From assembly GCF_005889745.1 (NCBI RefSeq), contig NZ_VCKZ01000020.1, positions 1 to 42,012 of the forward strand: a stretch of 42,012 bases of DNA, read 5' to 3'. Positions 8,434 through 15,027 of this stretch are shown piece by piece. Source of the DNA: Actinomadura geliboluensis. Its GTDB lineage: Bacteria; Actinomycetota; Actinomycetes; Streptosporangiales; Streptosporangiaceae. The notes below the pieces were generated by a model that had not been told where the DNA came from, did no database searches, and worked only from the letters and a program-made list of their open reading frames with translations. How positions within the stretch are numbered: the first letter of the stretch is position 1; each line of letters opens with the position of its first letter. Both the position numbers and the translations under genes were made by a program.

Positions 8434-9684
8434 TTGCGGGGACCGGGCGACCAGCGCCGCCGGGGCGGCAGGGGCGCGCAGGCGGCCGCTGCGGCAGTCG
8501 AGGCCAAGGAGGCGGCGGCGGCCGCCTTCTACGACATGGACCAGGCGCAGAAGTACCTCGGCGGCCGCGTCACCGTCTTCGAGGACCTGGACGCGGCCGC
8601 GGCGGCGCCCGTCCGGCGGGAGTTCGACGGGCTGTCGGAGGCCGCCGACGCCGCGTCGATCGCCTACATCTCCGTGCTGGACGCGCACGACGTCGATGAC
8701 CAGGACCGGTCACCGGCCGAGTACGACGCGGCCCGCCGCGCGTTCGTGGCCTCCACCGAGCGGCTCCAGCAGGTCACCGGCAACCTCAACGGCTTCGCCG
8801 AGCGGCTCGCGCCGCGGATGGCCCGGCTGGAGGCCGCCCTCGATCAGCTCCCGCCGCGGCTGGCCGCCGCCCGCGAGGCGGTCGCCGCCGCCGACGCCGC
8901 CGTCACCGCCGCGCGGGAGGCGGGGATGGACGCCACCGACCCGGAGGCGGAGCTCGCCCGTGCCCGGCAGGTCCTCGCGCAGCTCGGCTCGAAGGGGCTC
9001 GGCGGGCTCGGGCTGGACGGCGCCCTCCGCAAGGCCGAGGAGGTCCGGGAGATCGCCGAGCGGGCCCGGGAGGCCGCCGCGGAGCTGCCGCAGCTGGCGC
9101 AGAAGGTCCGCAACTCGCTCGCCTCCGTCCGGACGCGGGCGGACGCCGCCGCGAACCGCGTCGGGCCCGTCCGGGAGGCGATGCGGGTGCTGCTGCGCGG
9201 CTACTCGCAGGCCTGCTGGCAGGACCTCAAGGGCGCGCCGGAGTCCATCGAGGCCGCCGTCACGCGGGCCCGGGAGCGGCTGAACGAGGCGTCCGCGCAC
9301 GTCGCCCGCACCGAGTGGAAGCAGGCGCAGCAGGCGCTCACGGCCGCGCGCACCGAGCTGAACGCCGCCGACCGCCGCGCCGGGCAGGTCACCGGCCGGG
9401 TGGAGGAGCTGAAGGCGGTCGCCGCCGACCCCGCCAAGCCCGCCGAGAGCGCCCAGTTCGCCGTGCGGGACGCGCAGCGGCTCGCCATGGCCCAGCCGGG
9501 CGGTCCCGCGCCGCAGCACGTCCGGGTGCTGGACGGGCTGGTCGAGCGGCTGGAGAACGCGCCGAAGCGGCTCGGCGGCGCCCATCCGGACTACTGGGCC
9601 TACCTCCGGGAGCTGGAGTCGATCAAGACCGCCGCCGGGGACGTCGTGACCCGCATCCGCTCGGAGCGGGCCGGGCAGGGTTAG
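8434..9684 (+). CDS. Alanine-rich coiled-coil protein divergent from the Ter module
   Basis: The protein is 416 aa, starting with TTG at 8434 behind a strong GAGGAGG site five bases upstream. I do not recognise a catalytic domain. It is almost entirely helical and rich in Ala, Glu and Arg, with long heptad-like stretches (residues about 10-40, 105-260 and 270-400), a low-complexity AAAAAVEAKEAAAAAF near the N-terminus, and a conserved-looking VREAMRVLLRGYSQACWQDLKG near residue 250. It has no signal peptide or membrane segment. Its position head-to-head with terD suggests a scaffold or partner protein in Ter stress signalling, but that is inference. A distant relation to TelA-like or EzrA-like helical proteins is possible and not shown. 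Confidence 0.8.
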   Translation: MRGPGDQRRRGGRGAQAAAAAVEAKEAAAAAFYDMDQAQKYLGGRVTVFEDLDAAAAAPVRREFDGLSEAADAASIAYISVLDAHDVDDQDRSPAEYDAARRAFVASTERLQQVTGNLNGFAERLAPRMARLEAALDQLPPRLAAAREAVAAADAAVTAAREAGMDATDPEAELARARQVLAQLGSKGLGGLGLDGALRKAEEVREIAERAREAAAELPQLAQKVRNSLASVRTRADAAANRVGPVREAMRVLLRGYSQACWQDLKGAPESIEAAVTRARERLNEASAHVARTEWKQAQQALTAARTELNAADRRAGQVTGRVEELKAVAADPAKPAESAQFAVRDAQRLAMAQPGGPAPQHVRVLDGLVERLENAPKRLGGAHPDYWAYLRELESIKTAAGDVVTRIRSERAGQG

Positions 9685-9709
9685 CGCCAGGGCCCCACTC
9701 CGGCGCGTC

Positions 9710-10942
9710 CTAAGTGAAGAGGGTGTCGCCCCAGAAGCCGCCTTCGCGGACGCCCGGCGGGCACGCGTAGACGCCCGATCCGACGTGCTGGATGTACTCG
9801 TTCAGCGCGTCGGTCGCCAGTGACTGCTGGATCGGGATGAACCCGGTGCGCGGGTCGCGCTGGAACGCGATGAAGAACAGGCCCGCGTCCAGCCGGCCGA
9901 GGCCGTCGGACCCGTCGGTGAAGGAGTAGCCCCGCCGCAGGATCCGCGCCCCGCGGTTGGAGTCGGGGTGCGCCAGTCGGACGTGCGCGTCCGGCTTCAT
10001 CCGCGACAGGACGGGCTTGTCGCGCTCCTTCACCTCCCCCACGGGCGCGCCCTCGCCCTTGTTCCGGCCGAAGATGTCCTCCTGCTCGCGCAGGGACGTC
10101 CGGTCCCAGGTCTCGATGTGCATCCGGATGCGGCGGGCGACGAGGTAGGAGCCGCCCGCCATCCACGCCGCGCCGTCGCCCTTCCCCGCCCAGACGTGCT
10201 CGTCGAGCAGCGCCGTGTCGGTGGAGCCGATGTTCTCTGTGCCGTCCTTGAACCCGAACAGGTTGCGCGGGGTCTGCGCGTCCGGCGTGGTCGAGGACGT
10301 CTTGCCGAACCCGAGCTGCGACCAGCGGACCGAGACGGTGCCGAACCCGATCCGCGCGAGGTTCCGGATCGCGTGCACGGCGACCTGCGGGTCGTCCGCG
10401 CACGCCTGGACGGCGATGTCGCCGCCGCTGCGGTCGGGGTCGAGACTGTCGCCGGGAAAGTGCGGCAGGTCGACGAGGGCGGCCGGGCGGCGCGCCTTGA
10501 GGCCGAACCGGTCCTTCCCGTCCTTCTCGAACAGCGTGGGCCCGAACCCGATCGTCAGCGTGAGCCGGGACGGGGGCAGGCCGAGCGCCTCGCCGGTGTC
10601 GTCGGGCGGCGCCACCGCAGGCCCGCCGACCGCGCCGTCCCCGACGGGCCTCCCGGCGGTCATGGCGGCCGCCGCCTCCGTCCACTCCTTCAGCATCCGG
10701 ACGAGCCGGTCGCGGTCGCCGGTCGTCACGTCGAACGCGGCGAAGTGCAGCCGGTCCTGGACGGGCGTGGCGATGCCCGCCTGGTGCGGGCCGCGGAACG
10801 CGACGGCCGCGCCGGCGTCCGCGTCCCCGTCGGCGAACGCCATCCGGTCGATGCCCGCGCCGGCGGCCGCGCCGACGAGCAGGCTCGCGCCGGAGAACCC
10901 CAGCATCCGGCGCCGGGACAGTCCCGGCCGCGCCTCGGTCAT
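9710..10942 (-). CDS. efeB: EfeB-type Dyp peroxidase / deferrochelatase, Tat-exported
   Basis: The protein is 410 aa. The N-terminus TEARPGLSRRRMLGFSGASLLVGAAAGAG is a twin-arginine signal, so it acts outside the membrane. Dye-decolourising peroxidase motifs include LTIGFGPTLFEKDGKDRFGL (about 127-146), the GXXDG motif in LFGFKDGTENI (near 228) with the distal Asp, and the proximal-His region DAHVRLAHPDSNRGARILRRGYSF (near 325). EfeB binds haem and works with EfeO in ferrous or haem-iron acquisition. The gene begins 25 bp after efeO on the same strand and probably shares its iron-controlled promoter. Its 3' end is only 25 bp from the convergent coiled-coil gene. Confidence 0.93.
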   Translation of the reverse strand: MTEARPGLSRRRMLGFSGASLLVGAAAGAGIDRMAFADGDADAGAAVAFRGPHQAGIATPVQDRLHFAAFDVTTGDRDRLVRMLKEWTEAAAAMTAGRPVGDGAVGGPAVAPPDDTGEALGLPPSRLTLTIGFGPTLFEKDGKDRFGLKARRPAALVDLPHFPGDSLDPDRSGGDIAVQACADDPQVAVHAIRNLARIGFGTVSVRWSQLGFGKTSSTTPDAQTPRNLFGFKDGTENIGSTDTALLDEHVWAGKGDGAAWMAGGSYLVARRIRMHIETWDRTSLREQEDIFGRNKGEGAPVGEVKERDKPVLSRMKPDAHVRLAHPDSNRGARILRRGYSFTDGSDGLGRLDAGLFFIAFQRDPRTGFIPIQQSLATDALNEYIQHVGSGVYACPPGVREGGFWGDTLFT

Positions 10943-10967
10943 CTCGCCGCCGCCTCTCCGGTCCCGG

Positions 10968-12101
10968 TCACTTCGCGACGGCTTCGGCGAGCTTGGACAG
11001 CGGCTCGCCGAGGGCGTTCACCGCGTCCGCCAGCTGCTTGCGGTCGTCCTTGCCGACCTTGTCGTAGGAGACGTAGCCGTCGCCCTCCTCGTGCTTCTTC
11101 AGCAGCCCCTCGACCTTGGCGAAGTTGTCGTCGAGGTCGCCCGCGAGCTGGGCGTCCCGCTCCTGGACGACCGGCTTGAGCAGGTCGTAGATCTTCTTGG
11201 CGCCGTCGACGTTGGCCTTGAAGTCGACCAGGTCGGTGTGGCTGAACGCCTCCTCCTCGCCGGTGACCTTGCCGGTGGCGACCTCGTCCAGCAGCTCCTT
11301 GGCGCCGCCCGCCATGTCGTTGACGGGGTCGAGGGTGAGGCCGGGCAGCCGCGACTTCAGCGTCCCGAGGTCGGCGAGCAGCTGGTCGCCGTACTTCTCC
11401 TTGCCCTTGACCGAGCCGTCCTCCCAGAGGGCCTTCTCCAGCAGGTGCCAGCCGGACCAGTCCTTCTTCTCCTCCGGCTTGAGGTCGGCCTCGCGGGCGT
11501 CGACCTTCGGGTCGATGTCGCCGAACTTCTCCGCGACGGGCTCGATCGTCTCCCAGCCGACGCGGGACGGGGCGTACAGCCCCTTGGCCTTCGCGACGTC
11601 GCCGGCCTTGACCGCGTCCACGAACTGGCGGGTCTTGGCGATCGTGTCGTCGAGCTGGACGATCACGAACGCCTTGTAGTCGGCGGCGGCCTTGGTGAGC
11701 CGCGCGTCGGCGCCGCCGGCGGCCGCGCCGGTGACCGTGACGTTCTGGGACGGGCCCTTGCCGGTCTGCCCGGCGCTGCACAGCAGCTTGAACTGCCCGG
11801 CGGGCAGGTTCACGACGAAGTCGACGCTGGTCCCCGGGCCGATGTTCTCCCGCTCGGCGAGGATCTTGCCGTCCGGCTTGAGCACCTCGAACTCGTTGAC
11901 CTTGGAGCCCTTGTTGGTGACCTTGAAGGTGGTCTTGCCCGCGGTGAGGTCGGTCTTGGCCACCTCGCACGCGTCGTCGGTGGCCGTCACCGGGATGGCG
12001 CCCGCGGCGTCCGCCTCGTCCCCGTCACCGCCGCACCCCGTGAGCAGGGACATCGACACGGCGGCGGCGCCGGCGATCGCGAGGACGGACACAGGGCGCA
12101 T
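10968..12101 (-). CDS. efeO: EfeO iron-uptake lipoprotein (cupredoxin plus peptidase M75 domain)
   Basis: The protein is 377 aa. It has a lipoprotein signal MRPVSVLAIAGAAAVSMSLLTGC with the lipobox LTGC at residues 20-23. A cupredoxin-like N-domain (about 35-125, KTTFKVTNKGSKVNEFEVL and LPAGQFKLLCSAG) is followed by the imelysin/M75 helical domain with the metal motif HxxE in WSGWHLLEKALW (near 218). EfeO-type proteins bind iron outside the cell and pass it to the EfeU/Ftr1 permease. No efeU is next to it: upstream comes only the iron box and a YbjQ-like gene, and downstream comes efeB. The permease may be elsewhere on the chromosome. Confidence 0.93.
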   Translation of the reverse strand: MRPVSVLAIAGAAAVSMSLLTGCGGDGDEADAAGAIPVTATDDACEVAKTDLTAGKTTFKVTNKGSKVNEFEVLKPDGKILAERENIGPGTSVDFVVNLPAGQFKLLCSAGQTGKGPSQNVTVTGAAAGGADARLTKAAADYKAFVIVQLDDTIAKTRQFVDAVKAGDVAKAKGLYAPSRVGWETIEPVAEKFGDIDPKVDAREADLKPEEKKDWSGWHLLEKALWEDGSVKGKEKYGDQLLADLGTLKSRLPGLTLDPVNDMAGGAKELLDEVATGKVTGEEEAFSHTDLVDFKANVDGAKKIYDLLKPVVQERDAQLAGDLDDNFAKVEGLLKKHEEGDGYVSYDKVGKDDRKQLADAVNALGEPLSKLAEAVAK

Positions 12102-12123
12102 CAGGGACTCCAGGGGGCGAGCA

Positions 12124-12142
12124 GATGGTTAGGCTCACCTAA
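12124..12142 (-). promoter_or_regulatory. IdeR/DtxR-type iron box upstream of efeO
   Basis: The 19 bases at 12124-12142 match the actinobacterial iron-box consensus TTAGGTTAGGCTAACCTAA at 15 of 19 positions. The 14-base core TTAGGCTCACCTAA (12129-12142) differs at one position. It lies 23 bp upstream of the efeO ATG, where a bound IdeR/DtxR repressor would block transcription when iron is plentiful. The assignment rests on the motif and the nature of the operon. Confidence 0.8.
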
Positions 12143-12211
12143 ATTAGCGAAGCCTGTCCTCAGCCCGTCAAGAGGCCCCCGGGCGACGGGGCCGTGCCCC
12201 GGCGGGGCGGT

Positions 12212-12679
12212 TCAGCGCGGCCGGTCCTGGATTCCCATCGTGAGGTTGCGCGCGGCCATCGGCGGGCCGCCCGGCTGCGAGTCCCCGTACGGCGGGAGCT
12301 GGCCCTGCTGCGGGGCCTGCCGCTGCTGGTACTGCGGCGCCTGGTCGCGCTGCCGGCCCGCGGGCTCGGCCCAGACGGCCGTCCCGTACGCGCAGACCTC
12401 GAACCCGCCGCCCACGGCCGCGGTGTCGAAGCGCATCCCGACCACGGTGTTGGCGCCCCGGCGGCGCGCCTCCTCGCCGAGCCGGTCCACCGCCTCGCGG
12501 CGCGCGGCCGCGAGGCCGGCCGCCGGCCGCTCCCCCGTCACCCGGAACGTCGCGCTGCTGCCGGGCTGCGGCGCGGCGCCCTGGTCGCCCTGGCCGACCT
12601 GGAGGGCCGTCGCGAGGACCTCCCCGAGCACGCTCCTGATCTCGTGCCCCGGCACCCCGTCAGTCGTCACGATCAGCAT
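12212..12679 (-). CDS. YbjQ/UPF0145-family protein with Pro/Gln-rich tail
   Basis: The protein is 155 aa from the ATG at 12679, which begins MLIVTTDGVPGHEIRSVLGEVLATAL, the usual start of UPF0145 proteins. An upstream in-frame start would add 13 untypical residues. The YbjQ fold continues through ARREAVDRLGEEARRRGANTVVGMRFDTAAVGGGFEVCAYGTAV (residues about 56-100). The last 50 residues are a low-complexity tail rich in Gln and Pro (QAPQYQQRQAPQQGQLPPYG). The family is often labelled heavy-metal binding, without firm biochemical proof. The neighbours give no clear functional link. Confidence 0.85.
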   Translation of the reverse strand: MLIVTTDGVPGHEIRSVLGEVLATALQVGQGDQGAAPQPGSSATFRVTGERPAAGLAAARREAVDRLGEEARRRGANTVVGMRFDTAAVGGGFEVCAYGTAVWAEPAGRQRDQAPQYQQRQAPQQGQLPPYGDSQPGGPPMAARNLTMGIQDRPR

Positions 12680-12733
12680 GTCACCACGGTAGATCACCGC
12701 TCGGACGAAAAGCGACAAAATGCCGGGACAGGC

Positions 12734-12772
12734 CCCGGGGAGGACGGCCCGTGCGGGCCCGCCCTCCCCGGG
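12734..12772. terminator. GC-rich hairpin, probably the original terminator of the sigma factor gene
   Basis: The arms 12734-12750 and 12755-12772 pair over about 15 bases, with one bulge and one mismatch around a GTGC loop. It lies eight bases beyond the left copy of the sigma-gene 3' end (12780-12799). In the state before integration it would have directly followed the sigma stop codon. It can also shield the YbjQ-like gene from the element. Confidence 0.65.
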
Positions 12773-12779
12773 CCGGCCG

Positions 12780-12799
12780 TCACTCCAGATACTCGCGGA
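12780..12799. repeat. att site, left copy
   Basis: A 20-bp sequence identical to 21653-21672. Read on the minus strand it encodes REYLE followed by TGA, that is the end of the sigma factor, but here it is detached from any sigma gene. Identity stops sharply on both sides, as expected for a site-specific recombination core. Confidence 0.85.
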
Positions 12800-12825
12800 C
12801 TATGGCGGCTTGAACGCTGCGCATG

Positions 12826-12843
12826 ACCTGCGAAAACGCAGGT
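12826..12843 (-). terminator. Hairpin downstream of the RHH gene
   Basis: Perfect seven-base stem ACCTGCG/CGCAGGT with an AAAA loop, 44-61 bases beyond the RHH stop codon in its direction of transcription. There is no clear U-run, so termination is inferred from position. Confidence 0.4.
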
Positions 12844-12886
12844 GGCGAGCGAACGTCGGGCGGAAAATATCCTGGACTGACGATCG

Positions 12887-13039
12887 CTACTTCTTCGGGT
12901 CGTCCTTCGTGTACTCGTCCAGGCAGTCCCGGACGACGTCGGAGACGTCACGCCCTTCCCTTTCGGCCTTGTCCTTCGCCTTCTTCCACTGCTCGTCGCT
13001 CACGCGGATCGACCGGCGCGGCGTGCCCTTGCCTGGCAT
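12887..13039 (-). CDS. Small ribbon-helix-helix (CopG-like) DNA-binding protein
   Basis: The protein is 50 aa from the ATG at 13039, with an AGAGGG site upstream. It begins MPGKGTPRRSIRVSDEQW and continues with KKAKDKAEREGRDVSDVVRDCLDEY. This is the standard RHH arrangement: a beta strand RRSIRVS (residues 8-14) followed by two helices separated by EGRDVS. RHH dimers bind short palindromes with the beta strand. Just upstream lie three copies of the palindrome TGTCATGACA (13060-13144), an obvious candidate operator set, so self-repression and control of the divergent gene are likely. In a mobile element such a protein could act as the repressor of the lysogeny-like state. A toxin-antitoxin antitoxin is less likely, as no toxin gene adjoins it. 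Confidence 0.85.
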   Translation of the reverse strand: MPGKGTPRRSIRVSDEQWKKAKDKAEREGRDVSDVVRDCLDEYTKDDPKK

Positions 13040-13056
13040 CCCATGCCCTCTCTGCG

Positions 13057-13147
13057 GGGTGTCATGACGGGCAGCATCCTACGGAGCCCCGACACCCCTT
13101 GTGGGTGTCATGACAGTGAGGTTATAGTCCAGGGTGTCATGACACCC
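13057..13147. promoter_or_regulatory. Three palindromic operators between the RHH gene and the divergent gene
   Basis: The motif GGGTGTCATGAC occurs at 13057-13068, 13103-13114 and 13132-13143. The core TGTCATGACA is a perfect 10-bp palindrome in the second and third copies and nine of ten in the first. The third copy extends to a perfect 16-bp palindrome, GGGTGTCATGACACCC (13132-13147). A reversed half-site (GACACCCC) lies at 13091-13098. A candidate plus-strand promoter, TTGTGG (13099-13104) and TATAGT (13123-13128) with an 18-base spacer, is overlapped by copy two and followed by copy three. The first copy lies 18 bp before the RHH start codon. Binding by the RHH protein is inferred. Confidence 0.75.
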
Positions 13148-13228
13148 AATGGAGGGGTCAGACGCAGGACGGCCCCGGTCGGTGCGGGAACACCGGATCC
13201 GGGGCCTAGGCAGAAAGGGCCTTCCGCC

Positions 13229-13849
13229 ATGGGCATGGAGCCTACCCGCATCACGTTCGACCCGGCCGCCCTCACGCTCGCGCAGCGCGACGGGCGCGCC
13301 TGCGTCGTGTGCCGCATCGACGTCGCCCCCATGATCCCCGTCGGGGTCGTCGACGGCGCCCAGGTGTTCGCCTGCGCGTCGCACGGCGACGACGAGCAGC
13401 CGGTGACGGCGGAGGAGAGCGCGGCGGCGCTCGACCGGCTCGCCGCCAAGCACGGCGTCACGGCCGAGGTCGCCGCGATCCGCGCCTACCGCGCCCAGGA
13501 CGACGACGAGCAGGGGGAGTGTTCAGTGGACACCCCCGACGACGCGACCGCCGGGAAGTCGGCGACGTGGCCGGACGGCGAGCCCGCGGGCGTCCGCGAC
13601 CTCGCGCGGCGCCTGGACATCGCGCGCCGGGCCGACCGCCTCGCCGCCCAGCTCGAGAGCGAGCTCGGGAACGTCCGCGACGAGCGGCTCGCCGCCGCCG
13701 TCCGGGAGACCATCGAGGGCATGCGCGCCCTGTCGGCCGCCGGACATGCGGCCGACGAAGAGATGATCTGGCGCACCGCCGAGCACGCGCACGCGGCCCT
13801 GACCCGCTGCGTCGCCCTGGTCGCCGAGATCGAGCAGCGCGCCCGGTAG
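13229..13849 (+). CDS. Unknown protein with N-terminal zinc-ribbon-like motif
   Basis: The protein is 206 aa from the ATG at 13229 (MGMEPTRITFDPAALTLAQRDG), with AAAGGG about nine bases upstream. A longer in-frame extension to 13043 would cross all three operators and is rejected. The N-terminal part holds ACVVCRID...VFACASHGDD (CxxC and CxxH, residues about 27-55), probably a zinc site. The rest is acidic and helical (RRLDIARRADRLAAQLESELGNVRDERLAAAVRETIEG), suggesting a coiled coil, and ends in HAHAALTRCVALVAEIEQRAR. I do not recognise the family. It is transcribed away from the RHH gene through the operator region, and its position makes it an early or regulated gene of the element. Confidence 0.7.
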   Translation: MGMEPTRITFDPAALTLAQRDGRACVVCRIDVAPMIPVGVVDGAQVFACASHGDDEQPVTAEESAAALDRLAAKHGVTAEVAAIRAYRAQDDDEQGECSVDTPDDATAGKSATWPDGEPAGVRDLARRLDIARRADRLAAQLESELGNVRDERLAAAVRETIEGMRALSAAGHAADEEMIWRTAEHAHAALTRCVALVAEIEQRAR

Positions 13850-13901
13850 GGGTGTAAGCGCTCCTTACACCCTTCACGCCCCCGTCCTCGCGGCGGGGGC
13901 G
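13850..13901 (+). terminator. Double hairpin terminator after the zinc-ribbon-like gene
   Basis: Directly after the stop, GGGTGTAAG (13850-13858) pairs perfectly with CTTACACCC (13864-13872) around a five-base loop. A second perfect eight-base stem, CGCCCCCG/CGGGGGCG, follows (13877-13884 and 13894-13901). There is no long T-run, as is usual in high-GC actinobacteria. Confidence 0.65.
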
Positions 13902-13913
13902 TCCGCGTGTCCG

Positions 13914-13944
13914 GACCTGCGTCGTGATGACCGGGACGCAGGTC
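13914..13944. repeat. Perfect 10-bp inverted repeat
   Basis: GACCTGCGTC (13914-13923) and GACGCAGGTC (13935-13944) flank an 11-base loop. It opens the 480-bp non-coding zone of the element and directly precedes the 61-bp tandem repeat. Its role is unknown. Terminator, replication signal and structured RNA are all possible. Confidence 0.6.
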
Positions 13945-13951
13945 GCGGAGG

Positions 13952-14073
13952 GTGCGGCCCCTGCGGACGCGGACGCGGACTGAGGAAAATTCCTCAGTTG
14001 CTCGAACGTCGTGTGCGGCCCCTGCGGACGCGGACGCGGACTGGGGAACTTTCCCCAGTCGCCCGGACGTCGT
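13952..14073. repeat. Two tandem 61-bp units, each with a perfect hairpin that covaries
   Basis: Unit 1 is 13952-14012 and unit 2 is 14013-14073; they agree at 54 of 61 positions. Each contains an 18-base hairpin: CTGAGGAA-AA-TTCCTCAG (13980-13997) in unit 1 and CTGGGGAA-CT-TTCCCCAG (14041-14058) in unit 2. The A-to-G change in one arm is matched by T-to-C in the other, so the pairing is kept while the loop changes. Each unit also begins with a GC-rich GCGGACGCGGACGCGGAC stretch. No open reading frame explains the region. It may be a protein-binding array, a replication origin or a small RNA. Confidence 0.75.
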
Positions 14074-14107
14074 AGCCGTTCGCCCGTGCGCGTGGGGTTG
14101 AACCTGC

Positions 14108-14283
14108 CTCAAGGCGGGTGCTGCAGGTACCGGGCAGAGCCTGTCAACTGCCGGTTGACGCACCGGGCACTGCCTGGTCCGTCGACCTGCGCCCGCCTTG
14201 AGCCAGGTGCAGGGTGCCAGCCAGAGCCCGGTACCCGCCCGGACCATATCCGCGGCGCCGCGAGGATGGTCCGTCGACCTGCG
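14108..14283. other. Structured non-coding region of the element with nested inverted and direct repeats
   Basis: CTCAAGGCGGG (14108-14118) is the exact inverse of 14192-14202. Inside lies GTCAAC/GTTGAC (14143-14148, 14154-14159). CGGACCAT (14240-14247) pairs with ATGGTCCG (14266-14273) around the perfect palindrome CGCGGCGCCGCG (14251-14262). TGGTCCGTCGACCTGCG occurs twice (14175-14191 and 14267-14283). I see no credible gene here. Density of dyads and direct repeats of this kind is common at plasmid or satellite origins and in large leader RNAs, but nothing decides between them. Confidence 0.5.
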
Positions 14284-14302
14284 TATGGATGAGCCCAACT
14301 CA

Positions 14303-14327
14303 GGGGTACTCGCTCCGTGAGTACCCC
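14303..14327 (-). terminator. Hairpin at the end of the GntR-type gene
   Basis: Perfect nine-base stem GGGGTACTC (14303-14311) with GAGTACCCC (14319-14327) and a seven-base loop, touching the stop codon of the minus-strand GntR-type remnant. A close copy of this hairpin occurs inside the scaffold gene at 18077-18099. Confidence 0.55.
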
Positions 14328-14619
14328 TACTCGTCGCCGGTGGCCTGCTCGATGACGAACGTCCCCTTGGCGGGGAGCGTCACGACGAGTCCGCGGTCCC
14401 GCAACTCCCGGACGGCGCGGCGCGCGGTCTCGACGGCCACGCCGTACTCCTCAGCAAGGTCACGCTCGCCGGCCAGACGGGCGCCCGGTGCCAGCGCCCG
14501 GCGGGCGGGTCGTCCAGGCGCCCGGCATCGATGCGCAGCGCGAGGTGCGCGGCAACCTCGGCGTAGACGTAGGCGGCCGGGTTCGGCGCGTACGGCGGGA
14601 TCTCCTCCATGTCCGGCAC
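14327..14619 (-). pseudogene. GntR-type winged-helix regulator, frameshifted
   Basis: Two overlapping frames together make one typical small GntR-like protein. The first frame starts with GTG at 14619 or ATG at 14610 and reads MEEIPPYAPNPAAYVYAEVAAHLALRIDAGRL, up to about 14500. The second frame ends at 14327 and continues ALAPGARLAGERDLAEEYGVAVETARRAVRELRDRGLVVTLPAKGTFV, which is the classic GntR wing. The switch falls in the run GACCCGCCCGCCGGGCGC near 14490-14515 and corresponds to one missing base (or equivalent). Neither half alone would be a working DNA-binding domain. It may be a true inactivation, a sequencing error in a GC-rich run, or ribosomal frameshifting. It is divergent from the gene at 14731. 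Confidence 0.75.
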
Positions 14620-14730
14620 CGTAGATACCCGCTGAGCTGGGCATAGTCATGGCGTGCGCTGCACTGCTATGCACCGCACTGCATTGCGGGTTATGGTGCC
14701 GACACGTTCAGCGACCGGGAGGGACCCCCG

Positions 14731-15027
14731 ATGGACACACCACAGCTCGACGGATGGACCGTGCGGCGGCACGACACCGCGCCCACGTGGACGGCGGACC
14801 GGCGCGGCGGCCTCAGCGACACACACCTGGAGTTCGGCTGCGCCCTGCGCGTCACGGCCAGCTCGTTCGGAGAGTTGGAGGTCCGGTGCGTCGCCGAGAA
14901 CATCAAGCTCGGCATCATCACGGCGGCCGAGCGCCTCGCCGAGCGGATGATGGAAGCCGAGCTACAGCGCCGCGAGGACGCCCACACAGGGCGCGTCAAC
15001 GGTCCGGGTGGTGGCATCAGTGTCTGA
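14731..15027 (+). CDS. Small protein of unknown function
   Basis: The protein is 98 aa, from an ATG at 14731 preceded by a good GGGAGGGA site about eight bases away. It has a mixed beta/alpha look: LDGWTVRRHDTAPTWTADRRG, HLEFGCALRVTASSFGELEVRCVAENIKLGIITAAERLAERMMEAELQRRE. It has no signal peptide or membrane segment, and I do not recognise the family. It lies divergent from the broken GntR-type gene, whose intact form may have controlled it. The upstream sequence contains the imperfect 15-bp tandem GCACTGCTATGCACC/GCACTGCATTGCGGG (14661-14690), a possible operator. The next small gene overlaps its end. Confidence 0.7.
   Translation: MDTPQLDGWTVRRHDTAPTWTADRRGGLSDTHLEFGCALRVTASSFGELEVRCVAENIKLGIITAAERLAERMMEAELQRREDAHTGRVNGPGGGISV

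Noticed and set aside
13043..13228. N-terminal extension of the zinc-ribbon-like protein
   Set aside because: It would start inside the first operator copy and run across the promoter and the other two operators, has no conserved character, and a proper ATG with ribosome site exists at 13229.
13952..14073. CRISPR array
   Set aside because: Only two directly adjacent 61-bp units with no spacers between them and no cas genes nearby.
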